A DNA stretch of 64,000 nt from Gnetum montanum (Eukaryota; Streptophyta; Gnetopsida; Gnetales; Gnetaceae): assembly GCA_015680685.1 (NCBI GenBank), contig MNCI01021000.1, positions 310,887 to 374,886 on the forward strand, written 5' to 3'. Below the pieces are notes generated by a model, which saw nothing but the letters and a program-made list of their open reading frames with translations, did no database searches and was not told where the DNA came from. Both the position numbers and the translations under genes were made by a program. Of the stretch, positions 56,930-64,000 are shown piece after piece (within the stretch, counting starts at the first letter, position 1; each line of letters begins with the position of its first letter).

Positions 56930-59870
56930 TGATGGTTAATAATATATATTAAATTTATATTTATATATATATATATATATGAATAATTAATTTTTCTTAG
57001 CATATGATAAATTTTTATTACTCATTTTTACCATTATGCATGATTAATGATTTTACCTATAACTAATGTGCACTAACTAGGTGAATGAGTTGTAGTAGGC
57101 TCTCATAAAGCTTTGGCATGGGCATGGTATGGCTATGATGGCTATGATGGTATAACATGTGATTTATTCATGTAATTTGTAATTTTAATTTTACTTTGGT
57201 TCTTTATTAGACCAAAGGGGAGAAAGGTAGATGAGTCACATGAGTCTTGGAGGTAGATGAGAGAGGATAGCTAGGTTAGATGGGTTGGGGTAGATGGATT
57301 AGTGAAGAAGCGTTTAAGTACTATCAACTCCCTTAATCTAAAGCATTCTTGGTCGCTTAGCTCTTGGGTTGGAGGTCTGTTGGCTTGGAGGAGTGTAAGG
57401 AGCTTGTTGAAGCACATGCAAAGACTCAATTAATAAAAGCTAGCAACATTTAGGTGAGTAATCTTGGCTCCCTTTCCATGGTTGTGTTAGTTCGCTAAGT
57501 TTTTGCATTGATCAAGCCTGGGTTTTGTTTTTACTTGATGTAAAATTTGTAGATCTAGTATATTTCTGATTTTGTATGCTACAACATTATGGATCTAGAT
57601 TTTTAGTGGTGGATGTTTTATTTTTCTCTATTTTATGTAGTTTCTATGAATCTTACATTTTAGAGTGTTCAAGATGATCTATATAGTGCTTGATAGAATA
57701 ATTGTATATCTCTCTATACATTTAATATGATTACAATATACCTATCAATGGATTCCACATGAAATTATCTACAATGTTCATGAGGAACCCATATAGAAAT
57801 TCATGGTAGATGAGGTGCTATAGGTCATTCTTTTAACACTACTAAGAATAATAGTAATTTCATTAGGGTATAAAGTAAAGGTCATATCTTGATATTGGTT
57901 GTATATGTAGTGCTAAATTTTTGATATGTTATAAATATTTTTAATAGGAGACATATATAGGTAGAATAATTGAAAATAAATATGTATATCAAGAGTTATA
58001 AGCCCATATTTAAAAGCTATATGAAATTATGTAGAAATGCAATAAAGAGATTCATATATTCATAACCTCTTATCTATAGTGTATTTTTGTTGCAATTTTT
58101 ATTAGACTTATCCTTTTCTATTATGTTCACATCATAAGTATAATCAATGAAAAAGGTTCTATTTTTTTTAGTTATTAGAAATTTAATATCAAACACTCAT
58201 TTTGTTTCTATTTCTAATTACCTAGAATGTTGGACTAATATCTATAGCTTTGAATCTATCATTTTTAAACTATTTTTACAATAACTAGGTAAGGATATTA
58301 GCTTTCATATTAATCATTAATTATAAGTAAATTCATAGGGATGTATGAGTTATAATAGTTTCATTTATGGCTCTCCAGTTTGCTTAAGATTTAGTAAATC
58401 ATAATTTGAGAATCATTTTCTACCTTTTGATCCTTGTACTACTATGTATCCTTTTCGTGTTATTGTTTGGTATTACCCATTGCAAATTGTTGAAAGAATT
58501 TGGATCTTAATTGATCGTAAATCTATGAACATTTGCAACATGTATTTTGTTAGGCATGGTTTTGTGAATGAGTGTTGAAATTTTGGAGGTTTTGGATCCC
58601 TTGAATATATCTTGGAACCTTGGTTGATTGGATCTTGTTGGATACCTAGAGCATTGGAATTGTTGAAATTTCCATTGCATTATGACATTTTGTATTAATG
58701 GTCCATTTTTTATTGAGTCCCTCCACCATCAATGTTGGTTTACCATTGTGAGATGGCTAGATGATGCCATGGTTTTATTGTTTGCTATGTGATTGGCTAA
58801 TGGATCTAGCACCAAGGATGTAGCGTATGTGGCCTATTAGAGATGAGGCTCTATGGAGATAATTTTTTTTGACTAATCACCACTATCAGTGCACTAGTTT
58901 TTCTCTCACCATAGGCCTGATTTGGTAAGATAAGGTGATCCATGGATCATTGGTCTTGTTGGATGCCTCTAGAAATCTAGAGGTGGGTATTCACAAGAAC
59001 ACCTCTAGAACTAGTATGTTTGGGAACCTTGGTGGGTAATCCATATGGACCACCTTGGTTCAAATCTTGGTGAGGTATCCACAAGGATCACCTTGATTCA
59101 TTAATTCTAATAATAAATCCATGTGCATGGTAATTTGATATTTTGTTGAAAACTTTGGGTTGGAAATTGGAAACCATTCATGACAACTTGATACACATTG
59201 ACATTGAGTTTTTTGCATGTTGGTGTTTCTGTTTGCTCGATTGATGGATGGAGTTGATAGTTGTTGGTTTTGAACCATTATGATGGTCAAATGAATTGGT
59301 CCCATTCTTGATGGATGTTTATGATGGTTGTGTGTTTTGGAATGTTTGTGATGAATGATATTGGATGCTATACAAGTTGTATTTTTGGATATGCTTTACT
59401 TTGATTATTTGGTAGATTTTCATGTTGTACCTAGCCCCCATGAGACCTATCCTTGATTCGGTTGAAAGATGGTGCCAAGGCTACTCACTCAATGATAGCT
59501 AATATTTTTGTTTTCTATATAGGTACTTTAGGCTAGGAAGAGCATGGAGTACATGTGGTATATAGGAGATGCTCATAATATAAGATGAAATTATATGTTA
59601 TTTATAAGTAGATGTATGTTAATTTTATTCATGTATTTGATCTTTTATAGTAGACTTATATAGATTATGAATTATGTAGTGACAATGAGAACTTATCATA
59701 TTTCTTTATATAAGATGTTTTAGATGAGATCATTATGAAATTTATGATGTCATTGATTTAATATTTCTTTTAGTGAATGCTTATAATTTAACTCTTTATT
59801 ACCTATATATATATATATTCATGTTAAAATTAAAATATATAATTTCTCTTCATTATCTTATCATTTAATC
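56930..59870. other. About 2.9 kb unassigned block between Tat gag and protease-region remains
   Basis: The block is flanked on both sides by (TA)n tracts (about 56960-56980 and 59804-59818). It holds a GGCTATGAT tandem (about 57130), an AATAAAAG signal near 57435, a GTGAGT donor-like word at about 57452 and an acceptor-like TTTTGTTTTCTATATAG near 59520. No coding domain was recognised. Because gag sequence stops before it and protease-region sequence resumes after it, it may be a later insertion such as a solo LTR or an intron-containing leader. Confidence 0.35.
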
Positions 59871-59879
59871 TATTCTTCC

Positions 59880-61320
59880 TCTCGGTCATGGCTTCATCAT
59901 ACTTCCTTTCGCTGCATTACAATAAATCAATTTCTTTACTCTATCATGACCAACCTTTGTTACTTGTTTTACCCCACATAATGTTCTTCATCCTAAGGGT
60001 AGGAAGGAGGGTCCTACCACTATTAAGCCCACAACTCAATATGACCAATGTCCTCCCATGGTGGTCAATGCCTCAATCCTATCACAACCAAATAACATGA
60101 AGTTACTAACAAAACAATATAAGAAGCTAGCTCCTAAGACAAGCTAAGGATAATGTGAACCAAAAGTGTGAAAGGAAGTACGCCCACCAAAGCCTACATA
60201 CATTTCAGCTATACCCATGAATTCAAATGATCAAGCTACCTCAAGGAGCCTACCTAGGGAGGACAATAAATAATACGAAAATGGAAAAGGGACATAAACC
60301 ACAAATGCTAAAACATGAGGTGAAAATCATGGGTAAAGTGGAAGAAGTCAGAGACCACAAGAATGAAAAAATAATGATTAATGATAAATACTTTCTCATT
60401 ATCATGGAGAGGGTCAAGCTCTTGCTTAATAAGAATGATACCTTGTTAAGCTTATATGATTTAGTTATGAACTCTTGTGCCCATTGTGAAGCCTTAGTTC
60501 ATATGTTGGATTTTATTCCTATCAATGAAGGATATCCCAACTAATTAATAATATATTCACATAGTAATAGTGCCATCCTCACCTAAAGAAGAAATGAAGT
60601 CAACTACTTTAGCATTTTGGACCAATGATATAAAGATCAAATCAAAAATTTTTGAGGTGTTAAGAGCTCCAATGTTTATAATGATAAGAGTTGACTACAA
60701 TAAGATACATCATGAACATGCGAACAATGTAGTAGCTACTAATGTTATCTCCTTTCCTATCATAGAATGCTTTGGCTTGATTGAACATATTCAAAGCACC
60801 TCCACCTCAATGCCTAAATTCTTCAATGGATCATATGTAGAGGTGAGAGTGTAAATTTCATTGGATTCTATAGTTGAAAAAAATTCCCCTCATTAGTTGA
60901 TTTCATCATGATGGAAGAGAGACTAGGATTCAACCTAATCCTGAGAAGATCCTGGTTATCCAATCCACAAAATATTTATTCTCTGATCCATCAAGAAATT
61001 CATCTACCTTATGAAAAAGGTGAGATTGTTATTCATGGGGACAATGTGACTTTCTTATTTTTCAACAATGCTGAAATAGAATAAGAAATTGAGGTGGAGT
61101 TTCAAGAAGAACCTCCTGTAACCCAAAATATAGCTGAGAAACCCAATGAAAACAACAAAGTCAAAACCAACAATGTAGGGGTCACAAATGAATCATAGGA
61201 CAAACTCCCATTTAGCATGGTAATAAAAGGGAATGAGGAGTGTAAATTTGTGCAAAAAAAGCCTTATGAATTTCCTAATCTCTTGAAGATTAGAAAGCAC
61301 TTACATAATTGAATGCTACC
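59880..61320 (+). pseudogene. Tat-like gag tail and protease region (decayed)
   Basis: After a proline-rich, stop-rich tail (59930-60200), an open frame (60227-60544) with a Lys-rich start and a coiled, Leu-rich end is followed by a protease-like region. This has a VNHEHANNVVATNVISFPIIE-type stretch near 60700, where the D-G-[AS] centre is no longer readable, and IMMEERLGFNLILRRSWLSN (about 60910) with LPYEKGEIVIHGDNVTFLF (61005-61060), the segment after the protease in Tat/Athila polyproteins. It may be the continuation of the gag at 54600-56900. RT does not follow; the sequence turns non-coding at about 61330. Confidence 0.55.
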
Positions 61321-61880
61321 TACTTTCTTAACCTTGCATCCTATGATGTAACCTTTACTTTGTAAGGATTGCCTTCAACTTTTACATTTTTCATTATATC
61401 TATGGTATTTATTTCCATGTCTACTTTATAACTTCATGTCTATTTCCTTTATGTTTACATAAATTTCATAAAACACAATAGAAAATGGAAAACATAAAAT
61501 GAAAGTAAAAACATGACCTTTTGGTGCCTAAAACTAGTAAATTTTTGGTCTCCCTTTCATCTCTTGAGTATATAATTCAACCAATTTTCTTCTTGGATTT
61601 ACATTTGGATTTCTAGTTTAAAAGTCACATCCTCTTTTACACTTTCACATTTTCTGTGTTATTGCCAGTTTACTTGGTAGTCCTATTATTTTAACTAATA
61701 GACTTTTATGCAACAAAAATATAAAGTAAAATAAAAGATATATATAAAACTTTAAAAACAAAAAAGATTTAACCTATAACCAAGAATGTTCATGCTAATA
61801 GGCATAATCACACCATGTGATAGAAAAATAACAAAAGTGTAACATTGTTACAATGCCACAAGATAACAAAAAAAGAGTAA
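61321..61880. other. Non-coding spacer before the pararetrovirus fragment
   Basis: AT-rich with no recognised feature. The junction between retrotransposon remains and the caulimovirid lies here but shows no clear signature. Confidence 0.5.
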
Positions 61881-61884
61881 CCAA

Positions 61885-62600
61885 TATAGTTCCCAAGGTT
61901 ATGATAGCAAAAATAATAAACAATAAAGTATGAAGAATCCATCAGTGGATGAAGTTATCACCAAAATATTTTGCTAATTTAGATGGAATGTTAGCTCATT
62001 TTGGAAAAATACCTTAGGCCCCTTCAAAGTCAACATTTGCAAGAAAGATAGCTAAAAAGAGACCTAAGAATAGAAGGTATAGGTGTAGTTATCTAGTGAG
62101 GCCAAGAAAGTTCACACCAAATCAATACATGAGAAGAAGAAAACCTAATGCTAGAAAGTCTAAGATTGTTAGCTGTTACAATTGTAGGGAGCAAGGACAT
62201 TATGCTTTATGAATGTTTAAAAAAGAATAATAAGAAACAAGCAAAGGTAAAAGACTTTTTCCAAGAATATGAAAATGAGTGGGAACCTATTGAAAGTGCT
62301 GAACAACTTGAAGAATGCCTTCAAAATGAAGAAAAGATATATCAACTTCAATTTGTAGATGACACAGAATCCAAATTAGAGATTTAGGAGAGGAGGACTT
62401 TAATCCATTTAAAATTACATAAGGTGGTTGGATTTCAAAATCCAAAAGTGAAGATCAAATTGAAGATTGAAATTCTAAAGATTTAGCCAAGCTGGTAGCC
62501 TTTATGAATGAAGAAGGAAAAGGAAGTCAAACTTTAGCCGACAAAGAAGAATTCTCATCAGCTAGCAACTTTACTAACCCATTTTCCATGTAGATTATAA
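61885..62600 (+). pseudogene. Endogenous caulimovirid: coat-protein C-terminal part with zinc knuckle
   Basis: A strongly basic Arg/Lys-rich stretch (62040-62165) leads into a zinc knuckle at 62174-62215 that begins Cys-Tyr-Asn-Cys and has Gly-His at the usual place. The last part of the knuckle is in another frame, so a small indel lies near 62207. An acidic Glu-rich tail follows to a stop at 62385-62387. A basic region, CCHC knuckle and acidic tail upstream of protease and RT are the arrangement of Caulimoviridae coat proteins, which package the viral DNA. Position and the protease and RT that follow support the virus over a retrotransposon. The fragment is not functional: frameshift and stops. 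Confidence 0.65.
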
Positions 62601-62639
62601 GAGAGGTAGGTGCAAGAAGAAGTGGTATTTGGGAAGATG

Positions 62640-63366
62640 ATGAAACTAAGAAAATTTTAAATTTTTACTCTGAACATCTACCTTTATTATCAAAAGACAA
62701 TGCTAACAGTTCATTGTTCTCAAACACAATCACAATTACTCCAAAAGTCCCAAGCAAGTTCATTATCACATCCTATGACAAGATGTTCAAGCCAAAGTAT
62801 AGACCACCAAGTAAAAAACCAATAAAATCAACCTTGCCAAGAGGAGTAATGCACTAGATAAAGAAGACAATCTCTAAGGTATTTTTATTGCTCATCCCTA
62901 TTAAAATAGTTGTAGATGGCAAAGTAAAATGAAGGAAGTTCATTGCATTCATAGATATAGGAGCCACATTGAATTTTGCACATCAAAGGATCATGGAAAA
63001 TTGGGTAGAATTTGCAAGGCCATTTAAAATTGACACTATGAATGGAATGAGGCATTTAAATAAGTTTGCACTAGACATCCTAATAAGAATAAGTGAAACT
63101 TTAATAGGAGAAATAGATTTTGTTAAGATTATTGATGGAGGATTTGATATTGTCCTAGGCACAAATTTTATGGATCATTTTTCTTCATATACCAAGGGAA
63201 ATAAATTAATTATGATGACAAGTAAAGATAGAAAGCTTACAGTTCCTAAAATTCCATCAAAATTGGGTAAATCTCAATTTGAACAAATAGGGTTCTACAC
63301 AAAAAATAATTCTCTCTCTAAGATAATGACGAATGAGGATATTCAAGAAGGAAAAAGATCTAAATA
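62640..63366 (+). pseudogene. Endogenous caulimovirid: aspartic protease region
   Basis: The retropepsin-like domain processes the viral polyprotein. It is readable from about 62930. The active-site triplet at 62954-62962 is Asp-Ile-Gly where Asp-Thr/Ser-Gly is needed. The second diagnostic element, hydrophobic-hydrophobic-Gly with Asn-Phe downstream (ILGTNF-like, VLGTNF at about 63155), is preserved. The frame is open for 132 codons (62969-63367), the best preserved part of the fragment. The spacing between the two elements and the RT that follows fits Caulimoviridae better than Ty3 elements. The changed active-site residue and upstream stops (for example 62856 and 62929) indicate loss of function. 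Confidence 0.7.
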
Positions 63367-63369
63367 ATA

Positions 63370-64000
63370 GCAAGTCCAGAAAATGCTGAAATATTAAGGA
63401 ATGAGGATAAATGCAATAGAAGAATTGTATATGCTACTGAAGAAATGCTACTATGAACACCCTTTGGAATTTTGGTCAAAGGATACTCCTGTAGCCTACA
63501 TTTCCATAATGCATCCAATTCTAGCCTTGAGCAAACAATTCCTATGAAATGACAAGATGAAATCAAAGTTAAAAATAAAGTTGTAAAATTTGTAAAAAAG
63601 GGATTGGTAAGACTATCAACCTCTAGTTATCTTGTGCTTATTTTGTTGTAAGGAATCATGTGAAAATCAAAAGAGGAAAATCTAGAATGGTAATCAACTA
63701 TATCCCTCTAAATTCCATAATAGTAGATATAAAATGACCTCTCCCAAATAAAGAAGCTAATACATCAAGTTGCTTCAAAGAAGGTATTCAACAAATTTGA
63801 TTACAAATCTGATTATCATCAAATCAAAATCACCAATGAGGATATCCATAAAATTGCTTTTAGCACTCCTAGTGGATTATATGAATGGTTAGTAATACCT
63901 TTTAGTTTAAAGAAAGCTCTTGCTCAATTTAATTGTAGAATGGATACTACTTTTGGAAGAAATGAAGGCATTTATAGCAAATTATATACATGAATTTCTC
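63370..64000 (+). pseudogene. Endogenous caulimovirid: reverse transcriptase N-terminal part, cut by the window end
   Basis: RT begins near 63540. A block of the form KRGK-S-RMVINY (63669-63701) is a recognised feature of caulimovirid RTs and is not the form seen in the gypsy RTs of this window. It is followed by a PLPNKE-like block with a shift (about 63740), KVFNKFDYKSDYHQIKI (63783-63830), IAFSTPSGLYEWLVIPF (63850-63903) and a RMDTTFGR stretch (about 63940). The catalytic DD motif would lie beyond the window. Frame changes occur near 63650 and 63735. The strand is the same as for the coat and protease parts. Confidence 0.75.

Noticed and set aside
56960-56980. (TA)n run as a terminal inverted repeat of a transposon
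   Set aside because: Simple TA tracts occur on both sides of the block but do not extend into matching non-simple sequence.

Overview
The window is nuclear plant DNA from a large, repeat-dominated genome, most likely a gymnosperm. It is AT-rich and CpG-poor, and almost all of it is decayed, mutually nested LTR retrotransposons (Ty3/gypsy and Ty1/copia). It also holds one endogenous caulimovirid fragment and a short island with two host-gene fragments. No complete functional protein-coding gene is visible. The conifer-like assignment is an inference from retroelement load, lineage mix and the kind of pararetrovirus; a repeat-rich angiosperm is not excluded. Boundaries given below as approximate come from reading by eye.

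Region by region. 1-6.7 kb: gene-free LTR-type DNA, then a gypsy LTR and its tRNA-iMet primer-binding site. 6.7-10.4 kb: the gag-pol of that element, broken in the integrase. 12.8-23.4 kb: a nested stack. Minus-strand gypsy pol remnants (13.84-14.50, 20.13-20.64 and 22.93-23.42 kb) are interrupted by a 5.6 kb pol-less LTR element with two 1.46 kb LTRs (14.50-20.12 kb), and by an LTR-like insertion carrying a 16-unit 21-bp minisatellite (about 20.97-22.93 kb). 24-30.2 kb: LTR-type DNA and a copia element with primer-binding site, gag, integrase, RT and RNase H but no recognised 3' LTR. 31.0-41.7 kb: a Tat-like gypsy element with two plus-strand LTRs and pol with a second RNase H domain, split by a minus-strand gag plus LTR of the same family. 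42-47 kb: two tRNA-like SINE candidates around an assembly gap, a minus-strand LTR/primer site, and another gypsy gag-pol.

47.4-51.4 kb is the only non-retroelement-looking island. It has a 517-bp, indel-free palindrome, a GC-rich stretch, short tandem repeats, an LRR exon fragment of NLR type, and a GH81 endo-1,3-beta-glucanase C-terminal fragment whose conserved DDGN codons have been amplified into a minisatellite. 53.1-61.3 kb is a further Tat-like LTR, gag and protease-region tail with about 3 kb of unassigned DNA between them. 61.9-64.0 kb runs off the window inside an endogenous pararetrovirus (coat-protein zinc knuckle, aspartic protease, RT).

The pieces do not form a pathway. The biology to read here is genome decay and nesting, regulatory motif arrays inside LTRs, hairpin DNA, and possible capture or loss of host gene fragments.
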